From CAUZJO01 sp963580245 (GTDB lineage: Bacteria; Sumerlaeota; Sumerlaeia; MVZB01): a stretch of DNA of 36,626 bases. A model generated the notes under the pieces. It had not been told where the DNA came from. It worked only from the letters and a program-made list of their open reading frames with translations, and ran no database searches. The position numbers were made by a program, and so were the translations under genes. The stretch spans positions 1 through 36,626 of the forward strand of contig CAUZJO010000028.1 in the NCBI GenBank assembly GCA_963580245.1, given 5' to 3'. Shown here piece by piece: positions 1 to 7,152 of this stretch (position 1 is the stretch's first letter; every line of letters starts with the position of its first letter).

Positions 1-27
1 AACCACCAAACCGCGCGCCGCGCCCCG

Positions 28-564
28 TTGCGGGGTCATTTTGCGCAAAAGGGAACTTCCACCACGCCCGATCATGAGATTTCAACCCTTGCCCGATCAA
101 GCATTGGGGTTTTGCTACGGGGACTAAGTAAAGAATCGATAATTCGGGTGGCAACTGACCTTTTTCACGTTTTTATCACGGTCACGTTCCCGGTTCTTTT
201 TATAGCCGGATTTTCTGTTGTATTGGCATATCCCTTTGTGTCGCTTTGTCGTTCATTCCCCAAAACATGGGTCCTAGGATGCGCGTTCCTATTTGCGGTC
301 TTTGGTTCAACGATTGGTGCTTTGACTGGCGGAAGCCGGACGCCGCTTGTGTCCACTCTCCTTCCAGCCCTCATCAGTTTCGTTATTGGATACCTGGCCT
401 TTCTCATACATAAAAAGGCGAATCGAAGATTAGTTCGCCTAGTTCCAGCTTGTATTTTCTCATTTTTGGTCGCGACAACAACGTCTGCGTTTTACGCCAG
501 GAAAGCCATGCCTGGAATAGCGAATGTCGAACGAGTCGGTAAACTCAACAATGCTTCCGCTTGA
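28..564 (+). CDS. hypothetical multi-pass membrane protein (5' end uncertain)
   Basis: I do not recognise this protein. It has about four hydrophobic segments: residues ~45-70, ~80-100, ~106-128 and ~138-155. Short basic stretches such as HKKANRR lie between them, so it is probably an integral inner-membrane protein. The start at 28 is TTG, and the frame stays open to the left edge of the window. The true start could therefore lie outside the window, or inside at an alternative codon such as the GTG at 148. Base composition is visibly lower in GC than the rest of the window, with many TTT, TCT and ATT codons, and the change is abrupt on both sides. That suggests recent acquisition. Nothing next to it hints at a function. 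Confidence 0.45.
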   Translation: MRGHFAQKGTSTTPDHEISTLARSSIGVLLRGLSKESIIRVATDLFHVFITVTFPVLFIAGFSVVLAYPFVSLCRSFPKTWVLGCAFLFAVFGSTIGALTGGSRTPLVSTLLPALISFVIGYLAFLIHKKANRRLVRLVPACIFSFLVATTTSAFYARKAMPGIANVERVGKLNNASA

Positions 565-1037
565 ACTTCAAGATTGCGGATCATCTTTCACGTTGGGCGG
601 CCGCAACGGGATAAAGAGTATGCGACCGCTACGGGATTGTTTGAAGGATCGGTTTTCAACTGGCAGTCGAACCGCCGTGAGTTTGTCCTCCAGCGGGCCC
701 GTGTTCTCCTGGTGGATCATGCGTATTGCAGGGTGTAGATGCCGTGGCGGCGTGTCTTCAACCGAAGTGGGGCAACGTCTTCTGTACTGTCGGATTCGAG
801 TGGACGAGCCCGCGGCCGTGGGTCCACACATTTTCGGTCCGCCCGTCCCCAGATCCCCCGGCCCCAAGCCGATTCAACAGCGCCGTCCTCCGTAGACTGG
901 TTGCAATGCCCCCCCCTCATCGGTTATGGGTACTGCTCAATGGGACCGACGGTCCCAGGACCCCCAATGGGCCTTTGGCGATGGTGGGCCTATCCGGCTG
1001 GGCTTGGTTCCGGCGAGGGGGGAGGCGGCTTAATATC
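565..1037. other. intergenic stretch, no convincing gene; one hairpin
   Basis: No convincing gene fills this stretch. A perfect short hairpin (GGGACC, 3-nt loop, GGTCCC) lies at 942-956. A 50-codon frame on the minus strand (720 down to 568) has genome-like codon use but no ribosome binding site and no recognisable motif. It could be the remnant of a decayed gene. The frame upstream of the next gene is also open, but nothing in it looks like protein. Confidence 0.4.
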
Positions 1038-2402
1038 ATGTCCTCCGAATCCCCCGCGACGCGCGAGTCGGTCGCGCCGATCAGCTGGCGCGAGGTCATC
1101 GGGCTTGTCGCGGTCCTGGTGCTACTGGCGGGCGTGGCGTTTCGGCCGGCGATCCGGGGCAATGACGGCGTCGGGCATTTCGTCTATCTTTCGTCGATCC
1201 TGCGCGACGCGGACCTCGATTTCACCAACGATTACCGGGCGTTCGACGCCGCGCGCCAATACTCCCACCGTTTTGCCGATCTGCCCGTCTCGCCGCTGAC
1301 CGGCTTGCCCTCGAACCGTTACGGGATCGGTTCGGCGTTGCTTTGGGCGCCGTTTGTCATGCCCACTTACTGGGTGATCGGTTTCATCGAGGCCGAACCA
1401 CCCGAGCCCGCGGGCCGCGCCCTGGAGTGGGCCGTCGGGTTGGCCACGGTGTTCTGGGGGAGCCTGGGGCTGATCCTGCTCTATCTGCGCCTGCGGCGCG
1501 AGTGGGGGCGGTTGGCTTCGGCGGGGGCGCTGGCCGGTTTGGTCCTGGCCACGCCGCTGGGGTTCTATCTCTACGCGCACGGCTCGATGGCCCATGGGGT
1601 TAGCTTCTTCGCGGCGACCGGGGCGATGCTCTCGGCCGAAAAGGCCTGGCGGCGGCCCACGGCGGGCGCGATGGCATGGGCCGGCGCGTGGCTGGCCTTG
1701 CTGATGCTGATTCGCATCCAGGACGTGACCTGGGCGGCCTTGATCGGGGCATGGCTGGTCTGGACGGCGCTGCGCAAGCTCGACCCGGAGCCGTGCTTCG
1801 CCGCGCTGGGGGCGTTGGCGGGCGTGTTCGCGCTCCTTTTCGTGCCGCAGGTGGCGGTCTGGGAGCTGCTGTATGGTTCGTGGCTGAGCGGCCCGACACC
1901 TTACCTTGACGGCTCGGCCGGCCAACTGACGCCGTGGCCGCGCCACCTGCTCGAGGCGCTTGTCAGTGAACGCGGCGGCGTCCTGGCCTGGCATCCGATC
2001 ATCCCGGTGGGACTGGTCGGTTTGTTAGTGCTGATCCTGAAGAGGACTCGTCTGGCTGTGATGGCGGTCTTGGGGGTGATTGGGTTCGGGCTGACCGCTT
2101 GGCTGGTGGGGTGCTGGTCGATTTGGTGGGCGGGTGCTTCGTTCGGCAACCGGCTGTTCATCAGTTGCCTGCCGTTCCTGGCGCCCGGGATCGCCTGGTG
2201 GATGGGTCGAGATCGCTCGCCCGCCGGACGGCGCGCGGCCTTGGCGGTCCTGGCCTGCCTGATCGTCTGGAACATGGGCCTGCTCGTCCAATACGCCACC
2301 GAGATGGTCCCGCGCGAGGAGGCCGTGCCGTGGTCCCAGGTCATTCGGCAAAACGTGATCGACGTGCCTCGATATCTGTTAGGCAAACTGGGTCTGGTTT
2401 AG
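1038..2402 (+). CDS. GT-C-type polytopic membrane glycosyltransferase-like protein
   Basis: A 454-residue protein with roughly ten membrane segments. The first lies at residues ~19-36. It is followed at once by a loop with GNDGVGH (41-47) and a DLDFTNDY-like segment. This acidic first loop resembles polyprenyl-phosphate-dependent GT-C glycosyltransferases (PMT/ArnT-like, GT39/GT83 type), where it holds the catalytic acid. By analogy it would transfer a lipid-linked sugar to an envelope acceptor on the outer face of the inner membrane. Donor and acceptor are unknown. I chose the ATG at 1038 because a GGAGGCGG site precedes it and hydrophobic sequence begins soon after. The frame is open further upstream but that part does not look like protein. 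It converges on xseB. Confidence 0.62.
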   Translation: MSSESPATRESVAPISWREVIGLVAVLVLLAGVAFRPAIRGNDGVGHFVYLSSILRDADLDFTNDYRAFDAARQYSHRFADLPVSPLTGLPSNRYGIGSALLWAPFVMPTYWVIGFIEAEPPEPAGRALEWAVGLATVFWGSLGLILLYLRLRREWGRLASAGALAGLVLATPLGFYLYAHGSMAHGVSFFAATGAMLSAEKAWRRPTAGAMAWAGAWLALLMLIRIQDVTWAALIGAWLVWTALRKLDPEPCFAALGALAGVFALLFVPQVAVWELLYGSWLSGPTPYLDGSAGQLTPWPRHLLEALVSERGGVLAWHPIIPVGLVGLLVLILKRTRLAVMAVLGVIGFGLTAWLVGCWSIWWAGASFGNRLFISCLPFLAPGIAWWMGRDRSPAGRRAALAVLACLIVWNMGLLVQYATEMVPREEAVPWSQVIRQNVIDVPRYLLGKLGLV

Positions 2403-2459
2403 CCGGAGACTTCAGGGGTGCCGAGGCAATGAATGACGGGGCCGTCGCGTCGCCGCGAA

Positions 2460-2834
2460 TCAGAAAGGAAGGTTGTCCTTATTCACTTCGGTGGGTTGTG
2501 GGGGCGTCTGGGTCTGGCTCGTGTTTTCATCTTGCCCCTGATCGTTGTCAGCGACCGGTTGCGCTGTTTCCGCCGCTCCGTCGGCTTCATCCGCTTCGTC
2601 CGTCTCCTTCTCGCGAATCTCTCCCGAATCGCTCTCCATCAGGACGCGGACGCGGTTTTCTGCCTGGCGCAGTTGCTGCTCGCAGCGGCGGGCCAGGGCC
2701 TGGCCGTCGGCGAACAGTTTAAGCGAGGTCTCCAGCGGGACCTCTTCCTCCTCCAGGCACTTGACGATCTCCTCGAGCTTCTTGAGCGAGGCCTCGAAAT
2801 TCTTTTCACCGCCCGTTGACTTGCGCTGACCCAT
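2460..2834 (-). CDS. xseB: exodeoxyribonuclease VII small subunit with SSB-like C-terminal tip
   Basis: This is the small subunit of exonuclease VII, which degrades single-stranded DNA together with XseA. Residues ~11-66 form the family's helical hairpin: FEASLKKLEEIVKCLEEEEV, then PLETSLKLFADGQALARRCE and RVRVL. Typical XseB is 60-85 residues; this one has 124. The extra residues (67-124) are low-complexity and rich in Asp, Glu, Gln and Thr, ending exactly at NKDNLPF before TGA. An acidic disordered linker ending in D-x-[IL]-P-F is the hallmark of the SSB C-terminal tip, which docks DNA repair and replication proteins. That is a resemblance, not a proven function. xseA is not in the window, so the gene is detached from its usual partner. 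Confidence 0.88.
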   Translation of the reverse strand: MGQRKSTGGEKNFEASLKKLEEIVKCLEEEEVPLETSLKLFADGQALARRCEQQLRQAENRVRVLMESDSGEIREKETDEADEADGAAETAQPVADNDQGQDENTSQTQTPPQPTEVNKDNLPF

Positions 2835-2955
2835 ACCGGAAGTTCCTTAACCTTAGTTCTTCATCGTTGACGCTTCGCTTGCCGCCGCGGTTCGCGGTTC
2901 TATAACCGTCACAACCCTGAGAGGGTTGAACCGTAACGTGACGCGGCCTGTTCGA

Positions 2956-3117
2956 CCCCTCCAGGGGCGCAACGTCTTGGGGCCCCCATGTCCAGGGGTT
3001 GTCACCCCTGGCTATTCATATTGCTCCCCTTCAGGGAGCCACAGAACAGACATGCGCTCCCAGCCCGTGGGATGAGCCATGGGCCTGGCTCCGTGGGTCC
3101 GCACCCACGGCTATTCA
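2956..3117. repeat. REP-like cluster of four hairpins
   Basis: The 599-nt gap between xseB and plsY (2835-3433) has no supported gene. It holds four perfect inverted repeats. They are CCCCT/AGGGG at 2956-2967, an 8-bp stem CCAGGGGT/ACCCCTGG at 2992-3011, GCTCCC/GGGAGC at 3023-3039, and an 8-bp stem CCGTGGGT/ACCCACGG at 3091-3110. The two 8-bp stems have four-base loops and both are followed directly by CTATTCA (3012-3018 and 3111-3117), 99 nt apart. They therefore look like two diverged copies of one unit. The stems differ in sequence but keep pairing. The pattern fits REP/BIME-type extragenic palindromes. A role in transcription ending or mRNA stability is possible. Confidence 0.6.
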
Positions 3118-3433
3118 CCCTCGAGCCTTGGCGGGGTCGTACGAAACCTTTCCTAGGAGCCCTTGCGACGGATCGAGAGCTTTGCCTGCGTAACATCTAC
3201 ATCAGATACGCCCGCTGGCTTTGAACTCGTCAATTGTGTTTGCATAAACCCCGCGGGGCAAGTTATTTTTCGCCCGTGGCAGCCGGAACCATGGAGAGGG
3301 TTGTGGAGAGCGGCTTGGGGTTTGGCGCTCGAAGCTCGTGGACGATCCAACTCCCCGGAGGGCGGCGGCGCAGCCAACCGGACCGCCGGGCCAAAACCCG
3401 TTTCGCGACGTTTGAGCCTCAGGAGACAGATCG

Positions 3434-4087
3434 GTGAGTCCCGCCTTCCCGCTGGTCGGCCTTGTGATCGCGTTCGCGATCGGCTCGATTCCCACGGCCT
3501 ATTGGATGGGTCGGTGGCAGGGGCTCGACATCCGGCACTACGGCAGCGGCAACGTGGGGGCGACCAATGCCCTGCGCGTCCTGGGGGTGAAGTGGGGGAT
3601 CGTTTGCCTGGGATTGGACGTGCTCAAGGGTTATCTGCCCACGGCCCTGGCCCTGTTGCTGCCGGGCGAGGTTTTCGCCATCGGCTGGCCGCCGAATAGC
3701 TGGCCGTGGGCGGTGGGGGCGGCGGCGATCGTGGGGCACATGTTCAGCCCGTTCCTCAAGTTCTGCGGCGGCAAGGGCGTGGCCACGGCCATCGGCGTCA
3801 TCTTGGCCATGGCCTGGCTGCCGATCCTTCTGGCCCTGATCGTTGGCACTCTGATCATCTGGCTGACCGGCTACGTCTCGGTGGCGTCGATCGCCGGGGC
3901 GGCGTTGCTCCCGTTCCTCATCCTGCTTTTCCAATTCCGCCAGCAGCCCTGGATCTCGATCCTGGTCACGGCGTTGCTGGCGGTTGTGATCATTTGGAAG
4001 CATCGCGCCAACATCGATCGGCTGCGCAACGGGACCGAACCGCGCGTCTTCGACCAGATCCAAATGGGCAAGGACGAAGGAGGGTAA
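3434..4087 (+). CDS. plsY: acyl-phosphate:glycerol-3-phosphate acyltransferase PlsY
   Basis: PlsY moves an acyl group from acyl-phosphate to the sn-1 position of glycerol-3-phosphate, making lysophosphatidic acid, the first step of bacterial phospholipid synthesis. The 217-residue polytopic protein has the three family motifs: GSGNVGATN (37-45), GHMFSPF with GGKGVAT (101-118), and a C-terminal KHRANIDRLRNGTE. Five or more hydrophobic segments match the known inner-membrane fold, and the length is normal. The start is GTG at 3434 with AGGAGA seven bases upstream. gpsA follows after 10 nt, so the acyltransferase is co-transcribed with the enzyme that makes its substrate, as in many bacteria. 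Confidence 0.95.
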   Translation: MSPAFPLVGLVIAFAIGSIPTAYWMGRWQGLDIRHYGSGNVGATNALRVLGVKWGIVCLGLDVLKGYLPTALALLLPGEVFAIGWPPNSWPWAVGAAAIVGHMFSPFLKFCGGKGVATAIGVILAMAWLPILLALIVGTLIIWLTGYVSVASIAGAALLPFLILLFQFRQQPWISILVTALLAVVIIWKHRANIDRLRNGTEPRVFDQIQMGKDEGG

Positions 4088-4097
4088 CCCGGCGGCC

Positions 4098-5171
4098 ATG
4101 AATCCCGAAAGCGAGAGCGCGGGCGAAGGCGTGGGCGCCAAACGCATCGCCGTCCTGGGCGCGGGCACCTGGGGCATCACCCTGGCCGGCGTCCTGGCCC
4201 AGAACGGCCATGCCGTGTCGTGTTGGGACATCGACGAGGGGTTGATCGGGGAGCTCGAAAGCAAACGGCGACACCCCAAGCTCGGGGCGTATCAGATCCC
4301 GTCCTCCATTGCCTTGACTCCTCGGCTCGCGCAAGCCCTGGAGGGAGCCCAAGGCGGGGTCGTGGCGGTCCCCTCGCGGGCGATGCGTTCGGTTTGCGAG
4401 GCGGTCGGCGAAGTCGGCGCGGCCGGGGTCGGCGACCGGATCGAGGCCTGGGTAATCGCGAATAAAGGGATCGAAGTCGAGACGCTGATGCTGATGAATG
4501 AGGTCCTGGCCGACGTGCTGGGGCCCGAGGCCGGCGGGCGAGTGGGCGTCCTGAGCGGCCCGAGCCATGCCGAGGAGGTCTCCAAAGGCATGCCCACCAC
4601 GGTCGTGGCCGCCTCGGCCGATCCCGCGCTCGCCCGCGCGATCCAGCAGTGGTTCTTTCGGCCTTACTTTCGGGTCTATACCCACGACGACGTGGTCGGG
4701 GTCGAGCTGGGCGGGTCGATCAAGAACGTGATCGCCATCGCCGGGGGGGCCGCCGACGCCATGGGCCTGGGCGATAATGCCCGCGCCTCGCTGATGACGC
4801 GCGGGCTGGCCGAGATCGTGCGCCTGGGTCTGGCCGTCGGCGCCCGGATCGAGACGTTCATGGGTCTGTCGGGCATCGGGGACTTGATCGTGACCGCGGG
4901 CAGCCGCCATTCGCGCAATCACCAGTTCGGCGGGCTGCTGGCCCAGGGCCTGACCGCCGAGCAAGCGCTCAAGGAGGTCGGGATGGTGGTCGAGGGCTAC
5001 ACCACCGCCCAATCGGCGCGCGAATACGCCCGCAAGCACCACGTCGAAATGCCGATCATCGAAGCGGTCTATCAGGTGCTCTATCACGGCTTGTCCCCGC
5101 GCCGGGTGCTCGAGGACTTACTGGTACGCGACCCGAAGCCCGAACACTATGGTCGTCCGCAAGCCGGATGA
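4098..5171 (+). CDS. gpsA: glycerol-3-phosphate dehydrogenase [NAD(P)+]
   Basis: GpsA reduces dihydroxyacetone phosphate to sn-glycerol-3-phosphate in the cytoplasm and feeds PlsY, encoded 10 nt upstream. The N-terminal Rossmann fold carries GAGTWG (21-26). ANKGIE (121-126) and LSGPSHAEEV (152-161) follow. The catalytic lysine is K209 in GGSIKNVIA. GLSGIGDLIVT and SRNHQFG mark the C-terminal helical domain. At 357 residues it is slightly longer than E. coli GpsA because of a polar ~14-residue N-terminal extension. The usual Cys-Thr-Ser just before SRN is GSRH here, a mild deviation. The gene converges on yceH with an 18-nt gap. Confidence 0.95.
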   Translation: MNPESESAGEGVGAKRIAVLGAGTWGITLAGVLAQNGHAVSCWDIDEGLIGELESKRRHPKLGAYQIPSSIALTPRLAQALEGAQGGVVAVPSRAMRSVCEAVGEVGAAGVGDRIEAWVIANKGIEVETLMLMNEVLADVLGPEAGGRVGVLSGPSHAEEVSKGMPTTVVAASADPALARAIQQWFFRPYFRVYTHDDVVGVELGGSIKNVIAIAGGAADAMGLGDNARASLMTRGLAEIVRLGLAVGARIETFMGLSGIGDLIVTAGSRHSRNHQFGGLLAQGLTAEQALKEVGMVVEGYTTAQSAREYARKHHVEMPIIEAVYQVLYHGLSPRRVLEDLLVRDPKPEHYGRPQAG

Positions 5172-5189
5172 TTCGACCGCCGCGCCGCC

Positions 5190-5852
5190 CTATTCGAACT
5201 GCTTCTTGAAATCGGCGAATTCGTTTCTGAGTGCCTCGAGTTCGCGTCGCATGTCTCCGATTTGTTCGAGGAGTTCCTGCATCCCCTCGCCTGCGTCAGG
5301 CGGTTTCGCATCAGGCGCCGCGTCCGGTGGCTCCGGTTCTGAGGGCATCGGCGGCGGCTCCTCGCCGAGCAGGTGGGCCCAGCGTCGTTCCTTGGTGCCG
5401 GCCTGGCGGGGTAGTTTGAGGACCAGCGGTTCGTCGCGCCGGGCCAACTCCGCAAGCAGCTCTTCCACCTCGCCCAGACCCGAAAATCCATAAAGCCGTT
5501 TGGCGTGGCCGCGAAGTTCGCCGACGGTCTGCGGTCCGCGCAGGGCCAGCTCGCAGAGGATGGCCGCGCCGCGCTGATCCAGGTTCAGCGCCGACAGGAA
5601 ACAATGGGCGTACTTGGAGACGCGGTTCAAATCATCGTCGATCTTCTTCGCCAGCTCCTTGCGGCGCAGCCCGAACAAGCCCGACTCCACGGCTTTTTCG
5701 CCCAGGGCCATCACCGGGTCGCGGTTGGATTTCTGGTTGCAGGCGTTGATCAGGGAGTTGATCGTCATCGGATAATAAAGGGGCGTGCTCATCTGTTTCT
5801 CGATCAAGGCGCCCAGCACGCGCAATTCGACCGAAGTCAACTTCTCATCCAT
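5190..5852 (-). CDS. yceH: YceH/UPF0502 (DUF480) family protein with C-terminal coiled coil
   Basis: This belongs to the DUF480/YceH family, which has two tandem winged-helix domains and no firmly established function. Family marks are LRVLGALIEK and the segment STPLYYPMTINSLINACNQK near residues 22-42, then NRDPVM and LRGPQTVGEL around the second winged helix. A Pro/Glu/Ala-rich linker (~165-190) leads into a heptad-like coiled coil (~193-218) ending in FADFKKQFE, so the protein may oligomerise. Length is 220 residues. It is transcribed away from deoC across a 147-nt spacer. A DNA-binding or regulatory role is plausible from the fold only. Confidence 0.85.
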   Translation of the reverse strand: MDEKLTSVELRVLGALIEKQMSTPLYYPMTINSLINACNQKSNRDPVMALGEKAVESGLFGLRRKELAKKIDDDLNRVSKYAHCFLSALNLDQRGAAILCELALRGPQTVGELRGHAKRLYGFSGLGEVEELLAELARRDEPLVLKLPRQAGTKERRWAHLLGEEPPPMPSEPEPPDAAPDAKPPDAGEGMQELLEQIGDMRRELEALRNEFADFKKQFE

Positions 5853-5999
5853 TGTTCTGACTCATCCTTCTTGTCGTTTTCCCGCGTTGGGGGAATCAGG
5901 GCGGGTCGGCGGATCGGTGTCCGGGGTGAAATCGTTGAAGATTCGCCGCGCTTGCCTTACCCTCGATGCGTCGTCCTTAAACTACATACGCCGACCTCG

Positions 6000-6848
6000 A
6001 TGAACTTGTCAAACACAGCCCCCGCCTTCGCCAGCTCCCAGTCCCCGGAGGAAGGGAGTGCCGCGGCAACCCTGATCGCGGAGAACCGGGAGGAATTGGG
6101 CCCGATCTTGGAGGATGCGCCGGGCTGGGACGCCTGGACGGGGACGGCCGCGCACCACCCGCTCGATCCCGAAGCGGCGCGAACCCTGGCCGATGCCGAG
6201 CTCGCCCCTTACATCGATCACTCACTCCTCAAACCCGAAGCCACCCGCTCGCGGATCGAGCGACTCTGCGAGGAAGCCCTGCGGTTTCGGTTTGCCACCG
6301 TTTGCGTCAATCCGGACCACGTCGAGCATTGCGCGCGTCGCCTGGACGGCAGCGGGGTGGCCGTGACGACGGTCGTCGGCTTCCCTCTGGGGGCCTCGAT
6401 GACGTCGATCAAGGCCGAGGAGGCCCGCGCGGCGATCGAGGCCGGGGCCGATGAGCTCGATATGGTGATCAACCTGGGCAGGTTGAAGGACCGCGATTGG
6501 ACCGGCGTGTTGGCCGACGCGAGGGCCGTGGTGGAGGCTGGCCAGGGACGGCCGGTGAAGGCGATTCTTGAATCGGGTGGGCTGGAGGACGGGGAGCTGG
6601 TCGCGGCTTCGCTGCTGAGTCGGGCCGCGGGCGCGGCGTATGTCAAGACGAGTACGGGCTTCTTGTTCGGCGGTGCCACCGAGCGTGCCGTGTGGCTCAT
6701 GCGGCTGGCGGCCGGGGTCGATATAGGGGTCAAGGCCTCGGGCGGCATTCGGGACGCCCGGACGGCCCGCGCCATGCTGGCCGCCGGCGCCACGCGTATC
6801 GGCGCATCGGCTTCGCCGGCCATCATCAACGCCGCCTCATCCGAATAA
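6000..6848 (+). CDS. deoC: deoxyribose-phosphate aldolase with N-terminal extension
   Basis: DeoC splits 2-deoxyribose-5-phosphate into glyceraldehyde-3-phosphate and acetaldehyde in deoxynucleoside catabolism. Active-site residues are present: D154 in ELDMVIN, the Schiff-base lysine K216 in VKTSTGF, and K245 in VKASGGIR. The family's conserved start (YIDHSLLKPEAT) begins near residue 70, so about 67 residues precede it when the ATG at 6000 is used. That leader is Ala/Glu/Pro-rich with no signal peptide. No good ribosome binding site precedes 6000. The frame is open further upstream, but that part overlaps yceH on the other strand and does not look like protein. A later alternative start would give a normal-length enzyme. 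Confidence 0.92.
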   Translation: MNLSNTAPAFASSQSPEEGSAAATLIAENREELGPILEDAPGWDAWTGTAAHHPLDPEAARTLADAELAPYIDHSLLKPEATRSRIERLCEEALRFRFATVCVNPDHVEHCARRLDGSGVAVTTVVGFPLGASMTSIKAEEARAAIEAGADELDMVINLGRLKDRDWTGVLADARAVVEAGQGRPVKAILESGGLEDGELVAASLLSRAAGAAYVKTSTGFLFGGATERAVWLMRLAAGVDIGVKASGGIRDARTARAMLAAGATRIGASASPAIINAASSE

Positions 6849-6868
6849 GACCAAAGGAGACCACCGAG

Positions 6869-7132
6869 ATGGATAACCCGGAGACCGGAGGGCCTTTCAA
6901 GGGTGACGGCGTGGGGGGAAGGGCCAGAAACCTTGCCGAGCAATATCTCAAGGAGTTCACGATTTTTGTCGGCGGAATTCTGCTCGGTTTCTTCTGGCAC
7001 CTCTATTACATCGAAGACAGAGACTCCAAAGTTCATATCATCATCGGCCTGGTGGTGATCACCACTTGCATGACACGCTATATCATGCTCATGAAACAAC
7101 AGCGAGATGAGGGCAGCGGTCCTCCTTCCTAG
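6869..7132 (+). CDS. small two-TM membrane protein, unknown function
   Basis: I do not recognise this 87-residue protein. A strong AAGGAGA site eight bases before the ATG supports the start. Residues ~1-28 are hydrophilic and Gly/Glu-rich. Two hydrophobic segments follow: FTIFVGGILLGFFWHLYYI (~30-48) and HIIIGLVVITTCMTRYIMLM (~56-76), joined by a short acidic-basic turn (EDRDSK). It probably forms a helical hairpin in the inner membrane. It begins 20 nt after deoC and is likely co-transcribed with it, though nothing suggests a metabolic link. It converges on the amidohydrolase gene. Confidence 0.75.
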   Translation: MDNPETGGPFKGDGVGGRARNLAEQYLKEFTIFVGGILLGFFWHLYYIEDRDSKVHIIIGLVVITTCMTRYIMLMKQQRDEGSGPPS

Positions 7133-7152
7133 ACTCTTGCCGTTGCCTTCGT

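Noticed and set aside
3990..5087. Long minus-strand frame opposite gpsA
   Set aside because: It lies fully antisense to a clear gene and its residues are Arg/Gly/His-rich with no family motif, typical of a high-GC shadow.
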